Shown: positions 45,884-55,928 of the stretch, in pieces
How positions within the stretch are numbered: the stretch's first letter is position 1
Layout: the number at the start of each line of letters is the position of its first letter
NCBI RefSeq assembly: GCF_000835495.1
Contig: NW_015622544.1
Span: forward strand, 5,484,855 to 5,548,854
Length of the DNA stretch: 64,000 bases
Origin: Cladophialophora immunda
Lineage: Eukaryota; Ascomycota; Eurotiomycetes; Chaetothyriales; Herpotrichiellaceae
Direction: 5' to 3'
Position numbers and translations under genes: made by a program
The notes under the pieces: generated by a model
What the model was told of the DNA's origin: nothing
Database searches by the model: none
Seen by the model: only the letters and a program-made list of their open reading frames with translations

Positions 45884-47644
45884 ATGTCCTCTCCTGACCG
45901 AAAAGAACCTCCTGCTCACGATGACGAGTTGCAGCGCCCTACCGGCCTTGGTCCCAACACCAAGCGCCGACTTCACGATTCAAGTGTGACTTTCGAAGAA
46001 TATCACTACTACGCCTTGCGCACCCGCGCTCGAGAAGATGCTGATCACGGCAAGCAAGAGAGCGGTGGCAGACTGAGCGGGGTCCTTTTCGGCAGGGAGA
46101 TCAAATCCGATGGCGCGAGAGATGAAAATAATAATGCCTCGTTTCCAGCCGAGGGTCACGCGTCGCCGCGTGCCGCCATCACTGCCGATGAATGGGCAAA
46201 TGCTTCGCGTGCGTTGAGGACAGCAAGCTGGGGTGCTGGGTTCTATCTCATTACCACAGACATCCTGGGCCCTTTCGGAGTCCCTTTTGCCATTGGGACG
46301 CTGGGATGGGGTCCCGGTCTGGCGCTTTTCACGGCCTTTGCTCTGGTCGCCAGCTACTCCGGTTTTCTCCTCTGGAAAGTGTATCTTGGGTTGGACTCGA
46401 CTGAGTATCCATTGCTCAATTACGGGGACATCGTCCTTCGCCTGTTTGGGTCCTTTGCTCGGCACATCGTCAACATACTCCAGGTGGTCCAGTTTATTGC
46501 CATCACAGGACAAGTCATTATTCAAAATGGTCAGGGCATCTCACAGGCAGCACGTTTCAGAATATGTTATGCTGTTTGCTGTGTTATCTTTACGGCCGTC
46601 GGTTTTGGTGTCAGTCAAATTAGGACCCTTCGCAATTACGGCATGATCTCAGCGTTGGCCGTCTGTCTCAACCTCTTGACTATTTTTATGACCATGGGGG
46701 TTATGGCACACAGTCCCCCTAACTTCGCAATCAGTGTGTTAGGCTCATCAGGCTCGGCAACGCTACCGGACACAATTGCACCCGACAAACAGGGGCATTA
46801 TCCCTCTATCAGGCATTACGGTGGTCTTCCAAATCCGAACAGCCTGGTGGGATCCATCAATGGCCTGATGCAGAGCGTCTTCGCCTTTGGGGGCGCGCAA
46901 ATGTTTGTGGAAATAATGGCAGAGATGCGACGACCGTATGACTTTATCAAATCTTTGTGTGCTGCACAGTTTTTCATCTGGGTGGTTTATCTCACCTATG
47001 GTTGTTATGTCTATCACTTCCAAGGCCAATATACCTATCAGGTTGCGTACCAAGGTGTGTCTATCTACGGCTGGCAGGTCGTGGGAGACATCCTGGTGGG
47101 AATCAGTGGCTTGATCTCCGCAGGTCTGTACAGCAACATCGGCATCAAGGTGTTCTACAACAACGTCCTGACGGATCTACTGGGGGCGCCGCCACTTACG
47201 ACTAGAGTAGGGAAACTCATTTGGGCCGTCTTGGTCCCTCTCTGGTGGTCGACTGCGTTCGTCGTGGCCGCGTCGATTCCCGACTATTTTGGATTCGTGT
47301 CGGTGGTTGCTGCCGTGTGCATCCTTCAGTTTTGCTACACATTCCCCCCAATCATCGCCCTGGGGTACTCCATCAGAAAGAACGCGATGCATCGCGACGA
47401 TGGATTCGATCCGCGCACTGGAGTCGTTACTCGTTGCGACGACGGCCCTAAGAGATGGATTCGAGGATTCTTCTCGGGAGCCTGGTACGTCAATGTGTGG
47501 CACGTCGTGATCGCCGGGGGTGCCCTTGCGACTGCCGGCCTGGGAACATACGCCTCGATCGAATCTATGATTGAAACGTTCCAGATACCGCAGGTGAACG
47601 CCTTTACGTGCACATCACCACTTGACCTGCGCCATGCTTCGTGA
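45884..47644 (+). CDS. Amino-acid permease of the AAAP (Aa_trans) family
   Basis: Single exon of 586 residues from ATG 45884 (MSSPDRKEPPAHDDELQRPT). After a hydrophilic N-terminus of about 115 residues the protein has about eleven hydrophobic helices. 'ALRTASWGAGFYLITTDILGPFGVPFAIGTLGWG' is the usual TM1-TM2 region of fungal AAAP carriers, and 'GLMQSVFAFGGAQMFVEIMAEMRRPYDF' is the conserved central block containing FAFGG and EIMAEM. 'KSLCAAQFFIWVVYLTYGCYVY' and 'ISGLISAGLYSNIGIKVFYNNVL' follow in the family order. It should be a proton-coupled amino-acid importer (Mtr-like group) at the plasma membrane; substrate specificity cannot be read. A decayed copy of part of its 3' end lies about 475 bp downstream. 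Confidence 0.88.
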   Translation: MSSPDRKEPPAHDDELQRPTGLGPNTKRRLHDSSVTFEEYHYYALRTRAREDADHGKQESGGRLSGVLFGREIKSDGARDENNNASFPAEGHASPRAAITADEWANASRALRTASWGAGFYLITTDILGPFGVPFAIGTLGWGPGLALFTAFALVASYSGFLLWKVYLGLDSTEYPLLNYGDIVLRLFGSFARHIVNILQVVQFIAITGQVIIQNGQGISQAARFRICYAVCCVIFTAVGFGVSQIRTLRNYGMISALAVCLNLLTIFMTMGVMAHSPPNFAISVLGSSGSATLPDTIAPDKQGHYPSIRHYGGLPNPNSLVGSINGLMQSVFAFGGAQMFVEIMAEMRRPYDFIKSLCAAQFFIWVVYLTYGCYVYHFQGQYTYQVAYQGVSIYGWQVVGDILVGISGLISAGLYSNIGIKVFYNNVLTDLLGAPPLTTRVGKLIWAVLVPLWWSTAFVVAASIPDYFGFVSVVAAVCILQFCYTFPPIIALGYSIRKNAMHRDDGFDPRTGVVTRCDDGPKRWIRGFFSGAWYVNVWHVVIAGGALATAGLGTYASIESMIETFQIPQVNAFTCTSPLDLRHAS

Positions 47645-48605
47645 CAGATGTTGTCCGGAAATTGAGAGAAAGAGAAGTGATTGGTTTTAAACCGCAAAAC
47701 AACACGAACACCACTCAACACCAGCGTTTCTCCTCCCAGTATACAGTGCAGACGTTTTCACGCCAGACCGTGTGATCAGCGCTTGAACTTTTCCTAAGAT
47801 ATACAAGCTGCTCACGCAAGAACGTTGAGTTGTTCAGCTCGACGGCAATCGGGAAACAAGATCGCCACCTCAAGCGCACCAAGATCCCATATCAAAAGTC
47901 GTTACTCGTTGCGGCGACGGGCGTTCAGAGACGGATTCGGTGGTTCCGGTGCAGCATGAATTACAGCGTATAAATAAGAGGCTTCTACGCAAATAACCAT
48001 GCAGCGAGACGGTCTCAAAATAGCGTGAATACACCAATTCTGGTATGTCTTGGGTTGTGTTTACCTCGCGGTGGCACACTGGAAAGGCGTGCGAAATAGA
48101 TGCCTAATCGCTGAGCTAGACCTTCAAGTACAGTACTGCAATGGATTGACAAGGCCACATTCAGGAAGCTAGAATCCAGTACCATTCTCTTAAAGTGGTA
48201 CTGTGTCCCTGCTCACCGTTTCACGGAGCAGCCCAGCATCGCGAAGACAGCATCCTCGAGTTCCTTTTCTTTCGACTTGGACTGTCCTTTTTTTTTGCGC
48301 GCCATGCGACGAAATTATCCGGTCGGATGAGCAGAGCTCCACCATGCCCAATCTCCGGTTGTCGTAGTCCAGGATACACGAAGTCACCCCGATTTGTGCC
48401 ACTGCTAGCGGAATCTTCTGGCACGCTACTGCTCAGTATAGCGCGGGTCCATTGGGCATTTGACATTACTAAAGACAAGGACGCGTAGGGCCGCGAAACT
48501 GAAGTCGAGCAGGACGAGTTGACGTAGTCAATTGCGGCGAGGCCTCTTCCTTTCATGTAAAGATTGCCCTTTTCCTCCGCCATATCTCCCTTCACTTATT
48601 TGAGA
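47645..48605. other. Intergenic region with a relic of the permease 3' end
   Basis: About 960 bases. Positions 47898-47940 repeat 47423-47464 of the permease coding sequence (16 identical bases, GTCGTTACTCGTTGCG, then a diverged stretch with a one-base length difference). No intact gene is seen. Confidence 0.55.
47898..47940 (+). repeat. Decayed partial duplicate of the permease coding sequence
   Basis: Begins with the same 16 bases as 47423-47438 and continues with similar words (CGACGG, then GGATTCG), but a one-base insertion breaks the frame relative to the gene. The similarity fades on both sides. Confidence 0.55.
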
Positions 48606-51549
48606 ATGTCATCTAGCAACTTTCAATCCGTTCGTCTACGTGGTGATGCGTCATTGCGTCTTACTCAACCCCAGCATTTGCAAACCGTCATGTCCGATAA
48701 ATACACATCGTATGTTGATGACGCCAGCAAATATCGAGGTAACACGCTAGCACTTCCACTGGCTCGGTATCGTAGTTTATATTCCCATTCCACAGTGTAC
48801 ACTAATGCAACGGCACGTTCTAGGAAAGATAGAGAAACTCGAATGAATGTCTATAGATATTGCACGAAATAGTCTATGAAAATGTCTGTACCAGTTCAGG
48901 ACGGGCTACAATAGATCCCCCACATAGAAAGAGACTACGTGTCTACGATATTAGAGGCCTTCCAAGGTGGGGTTTTTTGGGCTCAGGCTAGCTGTGCTAG
49001 ACTCTCTTACTTCTGATTGATACCTTAGTATGCTGGTCTCCTTCAAGCAACATCATATTATATTCTCTGCCAGAGAGAGTGATCTTGCCGGGCTAGACCA
49101 CGCTCAACCGGGTCTGCTGTACGGAGCAATTATTCGGTGTGCCATCGCCCATTGCAGCGACGTCCATCTTGGATTTCGATTTCCGAATCTGGCGGAATCC
49201 AGTTTCTCGTGTGATCTTTGATTGGTCTTTTTCTCGGCAAAGTCTCTCGGGGATGCAAAAGCTTGAGGATGCCTGCACGCTCGATATTGCCGCGGAGGTA
49301 CCTCGACGCTCGGCTAACCCCTGACATTTCATGCCTCGTGCTTCAATGGCGAATTGCGGGGGGTGATTAGCATAATGTGGGCAGAACGCGGAGACATGTC
49401 GAAGCATTGAGCACCGACATATACCACGTCTCCCACATATGAGCGTCGTGGAGCGCCGTCAACAAAGATATTGTCAACACTCCCTGTTTTCGTCCTGTCC
49501 ATCCATTACGATCTCCTCTTCTCGATATTTGAGGCTGTCCTTTCCTTGACAGCAATCATGGGTAAAAGACATGTCACCCTATATAACATCCTGGTTGGTA
49601 GACTCTGGAAATTTCGCAGCGAGAAGTTGTTGCTAAGATGAGGGCTTAGGTCGTCGTGGCATCGACTGTTGCCTCCATCCTTCTCGGCTACCAAACCGGC
49701 TCAGTAGCCTACACACTGGGTCAGGTATCTTGGTATGAGCAGATGGGCCTTGCCATGTCAGCGACGCAGCCAGGCTACGGTCACACCGTCACCATAACAT
49801 CGGCCGTCACCGGAGCGTACTACGCATTCGGATTCCTTGGATCCATCGCCATTGGACCCTTCATGAACCATTTTGGCCGAATCAACGCCTTCCGGTTTGC
49901 TCTTTTCTGGCACATCGCCGGTAGTGCGATCGGAGCCGGCGCCATGAACCAAGCCATGTACCTCGTCCACCGCTGCTTGATCGGCTTCGCCAGCGGCAAC
50001 TCTCTGTGCATCGGCCCGGTCTACTTGTCGGAAATCGCACCACCTCTATCTCGTGGTGCCATGGCTGGGATGCACGCATTCGGACAGAACTTCGGCTTCT
50101 GCCTGGGAGCTTGGGTAAAAACATTTTCCTCGAAAACAGTCTTTTTTATGACATAGGCTAAAACAGAAGTGCCCTCTCTAGATCGGATATAGTACCTCTT
50201 TTGCGTCGACGGCGACCACGTTCGGCTTCCGTTTCCCTCTAGCCGTCCCCTTGATCTTCGGACTGGTCGTACTGGGATTGACCTTCTGGATGCCCGAGAG
50301 CCCCCGCTGGCTGACGGTCAAGGGGCGAAAAGCGGAGGCGTTGACCGTCTTGACCCGCCTCCACCAGGCACCGGGGGACGAGACAAATGAGTACGCACGC
50401 AAGGAGGCGCACGAGATTGTGGCTCAAATTGCCATCGATGAAGCGGCCTTGAAAGGGCGTTCTGAATACATGGTCCTTCTCACGGACAAGGTCCACCGCA
50501 AGCAACTCTTGTTTGCGATATTGGTCGTTGCCGGGGCCATGAACACAGGTGTCTTGGTCATCTCGAGTGCGTTTTCACGATCGTCGTTATTGATTTTGCG
50601 GAATGATATGCTGAGACGATATATCTAGACTACTCGGTCATTATTTATACCTCTTTGGGCAACTCGACCTCGGTCTCACTGCTTCTCAACGCAGTCTGGC
50701 TCACATTGGCAACGCTGTGGAACTTTCTGGGTGCCATCTTCGCCGATTACCTCCGTCGTCGACGTGGCCTAGGTTGGTCAAAGATCTCTCCATTTGGCCC
50801 TCACACCTGACGAACAATGTTCTGCTAGTGATTGGATATGCCGGCGCCGTCATTTGTCTCATCCTCTTCACCGCTTTGACCGCCAAGTTCACCCAAACAG
50901 GTGGTCGTGGCTACGCCGTCGGAAGTGTCTTTTTCAATTTTTTCTTCGAGCTCTTGTAAGGCGGCCTCGCCCTATCTCGCACGACTTTGATGTTTTGCTA
51001 AATTTCCCTCCAGTTACGGCGCCTTTATCGACCCCCAAGTCTGGGTTTTGGTTGGCGAATTGTTCCCCACTCATTTGCGAACCAAAGGCGGCTCAATTGC
51101 AATCGCTGGCTTCTTCGTCCTGAATGTCGTGTGGACGGAAGCTGCACCCACCGCCTTTGTCAACATCGGCTGTAATAAGAGTCCCCGAGTCCCTGTGGTG
51201 CGAAATGATGGTACTGATCTTTACGTAGGGAGATACTACATCTTGTTCGTCTGTCTCAGTGCCATTCAGGGTCTCCTGATTTACTTCTTCCTTCCTGAGG
51301 TAACGTGTGAAAACCCTCACCATGCTGATCTGTGGCTGATGGACCTGCTCCTAGACCGCAAATGTTCCGCTCGAGGAACTTGAAGAATTGTTCGGCGGTC
51401 GCGTGGCCGTCCACCTGGATGAGATCGACGTGGCAGCCACGGGCAACTTGGAGAACACTGGAGACGCTTTCGACAAGAACTTGGAGCAGGGCGGTGTTAT
51501 CAGCAAAAGCTATGAATATAGCCATACTGAAAAGGCGGCTTCCGGCTGA
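48606..51549 (+). CDS. MFS sugar-type transporter
   Basis: Proposed exons 48606-48738, 49553-49593, 49650-50114, 50182-50566, 50629-50763, 50829-50955, 51014-51171, 51229-51299 and 51355-51549 join in phase to 569 residues. Family signatures are present: 'NHFGRINAFRFALFWH' (loop 2-3), 'RCLIGFASGNSLCIGPVYLSEIAP' (TM4), 'FWMPESPRWLTVKGRKAEAL' (PESPR), 'VWVLVGELFPTHLRTKG' and 'RYYILFVCLSAIQGLLIYFFLPE'. A C-terminal 'VPLEELEELFGG' is typical of fungal hexose/lactose-type carriers. The first intron (814 bp, GTAACA...TTGACAG) is far longer than the others; if it is wrong, the start is ATG 49558 and the protein has 523 residues. The loop after TM8 (DYLRRR) lacks the full GRR motif and its intron 50764-50828 is the least certain. 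A proton symporter for a sugar or sugar-acid is inferred. Confidence 0.75.
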
Positions 51550-51840
51550 ATTCGCCTTGTTCTGTCAAACTCCCTGGCGAAGTCAAGACCCCCAGGGATG
51601 AGATGGCTTGGTGGAATCTCAGGGGAGAAGGGCAGCGTACTCGAAAGTCGACTCTCTGACTTCGACTCGATTTGGACGTAGCCACAGCTCTTAATAGCCT
51701 ATCAGGACACAGATGCTGTCTCCAGCCAAGTAAACTATTACTACGAGCAGAGGTCAAGATGTCTAAGTCTAATCTTGTTAGGTTTAGCATTGGGATACTC
51801 TCCTTCGACCCTTGACGCTTGGCTCAAAATGCCAACTATG
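51550..51840. other. Spacer between MFS gene and transposon
   Basis: About 290 bases, nothing coding. Its last nine bases are one copy of the target-site duplication. Confidence 0.7.
51832..51840 (+). repeat. Target-site duplication, left copy
   Basis: CCAACTATG, directly abutting the left terminal repeat and identical to 54837-54845. Nine bases is the usual size for Mutator-like elements. Confidence 0.92.
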
Positions 51841-51916
51841 GGAATGGATCGGGGCCGCAAGTTCAAGCGCAAGTTCGTACAACCGCAAGTTCGCTTAGTG
51901 CTTGGCAGAAACGAAC
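51841..51916 (+). repeat. MULE terminal inverted repeat, left
   Basis: Starts GGAATGGATCGGGG and ends ACGAAC. It contains three copies of GCAAGTTC (51857-51864, 51869-51876, 51885-51892) spaced 12 and 16 bases apart, likely transposase contacts. One mismatch to the right repeat. Confidence 0.95.
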
Positions 51917-51974
51917 TACACCTAATTTAGCTAGCGTCTATTTCCTCTTGCCATCCTCCGTATCCCTCCTCCTA

Positions 51975-52030
51975 GACCTCGCCGCCGCCTGACCTCGTCG
52001 CCGCCTGTTTGTATAGCCAACCTTGGTGTT
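51975..52030 (+). repeat. MULE inner inverted repeat, left
   Basis: Begins GACCTCGCCGCCGCCTGACC and ends CAACCTTGGTGTT. It is the imperfect reverse complement of 54635-54691 and ends five bases before the transposase stop codon. Confidence 0.8.
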
Positions 52031-52034
52031 TATC

Positions 52035-54613
52035 TCAGTCGTCCTGCGAGTTAGGCAGGAAGCCTTGTTGCCTAGCCTCAACTAGCCTAGTAGTCCGTTT
52101 GCGCACTCGTTTAAGCCTACCACTACCACTGCCAATGCCAGGAGGCGCGGTCGACAGAGGTAGTCGCTCGCGGACTAGTTCAGGAGAGTCCTCAGGCGAA
52201 GGACTGCGGCGCGGCCGCGGCCTCTCTGGCGTCTGAGGCACTAGGCGTGTTGGCTCAGTCAAGGACGATGGCGGAGGGGTCTCTGGCACATCTTCCACCT
52301 CTTCCTCCCTAGCGTTTTCTATAGTAATCGGAGGTGGTCGATGTCTCTGCGGTGCCTGAACGACGTTCTGGACACCACTAGGCGTAAATCGAAAGGTGTG
52401 CATAAACGCCTCTTGAGGCCTCTCAGAACGTCGATCGAGTGCCTCTTGATAGCGCTGTTCCTGCCTCTCTACCTGGTGTTGCCTGCGCTCCTGGCGCTCG
52501 CCGATCTCGCTAGCGATCAAGGCCCTCTCTGTAGACTTGCCATGTTCACGTCTCTTTACCCAGGTCCGCTTAGGCACAGGATCGGGCGCGCCGATAGGTA
52601 GGTTCTGTAGATCGCGGCGTTGTTCACCTAGGCGGATTAACTCTCGTTCCATCTGTTCCTGTAGACGGTCTCGTTGCCTATCAAACCGCTCTCTTTTAGT
52701 GCTCTCAAGGCTCTCTCGAATCTGCTCAATTATCCGCCTATTTATCATCGATTCTGTGATGTCTTGCCGTGGTTGAATCTCGATCTCAGGGTAGGTAGGA
52801 ATCCAGTCTGTGGAGGTGATTTGCGGCCCTTCTAGCCACCACCGTGGATGTAGGAGAGTCCGAGGAATTGGCTCGCCAGTCTCCCAGGCGCGTCTTAGGT
52901 AGTGCCTACAGGGTAGGAGGAACTGCCTGAGTAACGAACAGTGACATTCGCCTAAGTTGGCGTTCCCTGAGGCCATGATTTCACAGAGGTAAGACCACTC
53001 AATTGCGACCTTTTCAAGGGCGTAGTCGCTGACTGCAAATCGCAGATATTGAAAGGTAGGGCCGTGGGCACCTCTTGGATAACTTGCAAGTGAGCGATCT
53101 CTGGATTCTGCGACGTCCTTAAGGACCCCTTGACTGTTTGGCAGAGGCGTTTAATCGCTGTCTCAAGGTTCAATTGGCCGTTTGTTATCTGTGTGACCAC
53201 GTTATGGTAGGACTCAGATCGCTGGCTAGATCGATGGCCGAGGTTTGGTAGGTTCGATGTATACACTGCCACAACACGGTCTTCCTTATCACGCCATTCA
53301 TCGAGATATTCGGGTTCTAGCAGTTGCGATTTCAGGTCGTTCCGTCTAGCCTTAAGTGCCTCTTGAGTGCCTGCATTGATATAAGTCCAGGCGAGATCGG
53401 TAAGCGTTTCCGTAGCCTTTTCATGCCTACTGATCTGATCAGTCTTGTGGCCCATTTTACGAAACTTAACCTTCATTGCCTCGACGGCGTGCCAGCTATA
53501 GATCTAATGTCTCGCGGACGGAAAGGACTCAGTTATCGATGAAAGAATCGCTCTAGCCTGGTCTGAGATGATAACCGCAGGTGGAACAAGACCTGGTAAG
53601 TGCACCTTGAGACTCTCCCAGAAGAAGGAATAGGACGCGTGGTTCTCAGACGGACAGAATGAGAACGCCACAGGAAAGGTCTTGCCTGTGTTTAGTACAC
53701 CAACTGCTACAATCATAGGCATTCTCTGCCTATTTGTATTGAAGGTTGCACCGATAATGCAGACAGATCCTGCAACAAATCGAGAGGTCGCCTTAAGAAG
53801 GTCAGGGTGTGAGAACCAGATCTGTAGGCACTTCCTACTGACAATGCTACCAGTGTCGTTAACCATCTCCTCGAGCCGCGTTTCGTATACAAAGCCCTCG
53901 GTCTGCAAGGCAAGGACTAGCCCATTGATAGTCCGATCGTTATCCTTTGAGGCAGGCTTATATCTGACTGAGTTATAGTACTCCTTCGACGTCAGAATAA
54001 CACCGAATTCGTCCGATCCTAGGATCCTGCGACTAGCAGAGAATGGGATGGTGTTGATTCGGTGTAATCGCGCCTGTGCGATAGCCGCCTGGAACTCCGC
54101 AAGCCCCTCTCTATGACGATGGAATATCAAAGGATTATCGCTCAATGGGTGGCCTGTATGCTGCAGAGACTTGACAGTAAGGATAAAGGCCTTAATTCTA
54201 CTGTTCCGTTTACCAATTGACTTCCAGGAAACACGGCAGGACCATCTACAGTCAGTACCACGAATATGAGTCAGTTCGCGTTTGCGGTCTGAGATAATTA
54301 CGCCGTTCTCGTCCCTCTCAACTTTGTCCTCAAGGCCACGGTAGTTGCGCGTCTCTTTGCCGTGGTAGATACATTGGAAAGTGCTACCAGGGAACTGTTT
54401 TGTTCCACCTGAGCCTTTGACAATGTCGAAGCCCTGGGATAGCGAGTATCCAACGAGGCGCCTGAGGCAATCGTCGATCGTTTCAAAGGGCTCATTGTTG
54501 ACAGGATCGGCTAGCCATTCGACTGGTAGAGCATTTACAGCCTTCTCAAGTGCCTGGCGGAGGTGGTCAGGACAGCCTGGCCTAGCACGCCAGGGCGAGG
54601 ATTGGCTAGGCAT
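52035..54613 (-). pseudogene. MULE transposase, broken by one stop and one frameshift
   Basis: Reads on the minus strand from ATG 54613. Segment 1 (54613-53507) holds the N-terminal zinc/DNA-binding part (GTDCRWSCRVSWKSIG) and the catalytic core start, 'GATFNTNRQRMPMIVAVGVL' and 'VIISDQARAIL'. TAG at 53506-53504 interrupts it; the frame then continues IYSWHAVEAMKVKFRKMGHK. Around 53065-53085 the frame shifts by one base, after which 'RFAVSDYALEKVAIEWSYLC' and the SWIM-type zinc finger 'GECHCSLLRQFLLPCRHYL' are read, followed by a Glu/Arg/Gln-rich tail to the stop at 52035. The first catalytic aspartate of the family (normally D in 'I-D-x-TFNTN') is read as glycine at codon 53752-53750. The whole would be about 850 residues. 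Family is certain; loss of activity is a strong inference. Confidence 0.92.
53504..53506 (-). other. In-frame premature stop in the transposase
   Basis: TAG between SFPSARH and IYSWHAVEAM. A single C-to-T change from a glutamine codon would explain it, though the original codon is inferred. Confidence 0.85.
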
Positions 54614-54634
54614 TGGACAGAACAGGTGGAACTC

Positions 54635-54691
54635 AACACCAAGGTTGGCTATACAAAACAGGCGACGGCGAGGTTAGGCGGCAGCGAGGTC
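54635..54691 (-). repeat. MULE inner inverted repeat, right
   Basis: Imperfect reverse complement of 51975-52030, located 21 bases upstream of the transposase start codon, so it probably overlaps the transposase promoter or leader. Confidence 0.8.
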
Positions 54692-54760
54692 AGATTGCAA
54701 GAATTGCTCAATATTCGTTTGTGTGACTATCGAAAACGAGCGCCTGCAAATTTGGCTGGC

Positions 54761-54836
54761 GTTCGTTTCTGCCAAGCACTAAGCGAACTTGCGGTTGTAC
54801 GAACTTGCGCTTGAAGTTGCGGCCCCGATCCATTCC
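54761..54836 (-). repeat. MULE terminal inverted repeat, right
   Basis: Reverse complement of 51841-51916 with one mismatch that changes the outermost GCAAGTTC motif to GCAACTTC. Confidence 0.95.
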
Positions 54837-54845
54837 CCAACTATG
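54837..54845 (+). repeat. Target-site duplication, right copy
   Basis: CCAACTATG, identical to 51832-51840 and directly abutting the right terminal repeat. Confidence 0.92.
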
Positions 54846-54974
54846 CACTGTGGAGCGGAAGCGGATTTTATACAGAATCAATATTCATGCAAACGGGCTG
54901 CCACCACGGCTACATCAAAAAGGGTCCCATCGCAAGCTCGAATCACTACCACCCACATAATCCCACATCCAGGC

Positions 54975-55928
54975 CTATGGTAGACCCTGCTGCCAAAACG
55001 TGTTGGGATCATTCATTCCATACGCAGCCGGGCCACTGTCCAACGTCGAGACCCTTCGCAGGTCTCTGACGTGGTGATGCTGGTAGTTGCCGATGGTCGC
55101 CCGGTGGAGAACCCCGGTGTTGTCCCAGATGACAAAGTCCCCCGGGCTCTTCCAGTGATGCGTGTACATGTACTTCTCCTGCTTCATGTGGTCAAACAAC
55201 TCCCGGATCAGGGCCTGTCCTTCTTCGAGCGGCATTCCGTCGACGTGGTGCGCGTACGAGTTGATGAAGAGAACCGGCCGGCCGGTGACGTCGTGGCGCT
55301 GGACGACCTTGTGCTTGCCCATGGGGTGATCCTGGGGCACGATGTTCTGGAACAGCGGCGAATCCGGGTTGGCCGTCTTTCGATTGTGGAACAGGGAGTG
55401 GCAGACCACCAAGTCCTTGATCTTTTCCTTCATCTCCTCGGAGAGGTCGTCGTACGCTTGTGCCGCGTCCAGGAATTCCGTGTGGCCGCCCGTGCCTTCG
55501 GGAGGAAGGGTCACGGCACGGAGCATCGAGAGATGTGTCCGGCGCGGGTTGAACGTCCCGTCTGCATGCCACAGTGCGTTGCCATAGGCCGTGGCCGTTC
55601 GCTCCTCGTCGGACGCCGTCACGATCTGTCCCTGGTCGTCCAGATTGCTGATGTCGAAAATCTCCTCTTGCGGGATCCGCATCTTCCTCCCCGCCCGCTT
55701 GTGCGGCCGGATCGAGTCGAGTTCTCCAAAGCGCGCGCCAAATGCAATCAAGTCGTCGTCAGACTTGGGCCCGAACTTGCGGACACTGACCACGCCGTAT
55801 TTTCCAATGATTTGTTTCAGTTCTTCCAATGTCTCGTCGGAGATTGGCTGGCTGAAATCGATACCTTGTAGTTCAGCAGCAAAGGTCGGCCCGATCTGGG
55901 TGACCTCGATCCCGGTTGCATGAGGCAT
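54975..55928 (-). CDS. TauD/TfdA-family 2-oxoglutarate-dependent dioxygenase 1
   Basis: Single exon, 317 residues from ATG 55928 (MPHATGIEVTQIGPTFAAEL). The Fe(II) facial triad is visible: H121 and D123 in 'ALWHADGTFN' and H275 in 'TGVLHRATIG'. The 2-oxoglutarate-binding arginine lies in 'VRDLRRVS' (R288-R292). 'RAVTLPPEGTGGHTEFLDAA', 'HSLFHNRKTANPDS' and 'PGDFVIWDN' are standard for the TauD/TfdA clade, which includes alpha-ketoglutarate sulphonate and 2,4-D dioxygenases. No signal peptide, so probably cytosolic. The reaction is oxidative cleavage or hydroxylation of a small acid; substrate unknown. It lies just right of the transposon; a second, clearly different TauD gene follows the flavocytochrome gene. 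Confidence 0.9.
   Translation of the reverse strand: MPHATGIEVTQIGPTFAAELQGIDFSQPISDETLEELKQIIGKYGVVSVRKFGPKSDDDLIAFGARFGELDSIRPHKRAGRKMRIPQEEIFDISNLDDQGQIVTASDEERTATAYGNALWHADGTFNPRRTHLSMLRAVTLPPEGTGGHTEFLDAAQAYDDLSEEMKEKIKDLVVCHSLFHNRKTANPDSPLFQNIVPQDHPMGKHKVVQRHDVTGRPVLFINSYAHHVDGMPLEEGQALIRELFDHMKQEKYMYTHHWKSPGDFVIWDNTGVLHRATIGNYQHHHVRDLRRVSTLDSGPAAYGMNDPNTFWQQGLP

Larger units (their letters stand above)
51841..54836 (-). mobile_element. Mutator-like element (MULE), about 3.0 kb, non-autonomous by decay
   Basis: The element is bounded by inverted terminal repeats of 76 bp (51841-51916 and 54761-54836) that differ at one position (base 21: G left, C right), and by perfect 9-bp direct repeats CCAACTATG. 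It contains one transposase gene on the minus strand, interrupted by a stop codon and a frameshift. A second, imperfect inverted repeat pair lies just inside the ends. The near-identity of the ends and the perfect target duplication point to a recent insertion. It sits between an MFS transporter gene and a TauD dioxygenase gene without breaking a visible reading frame. Confidence 0.95.

Noticed and set aside
50764..50828. Frameshift in the MFS transporter
   Set aside because: A 65-bp intron (GTGGCC...GCTAG) restores the frame and the transporter sequence on both sides, so decay need not be invoked.
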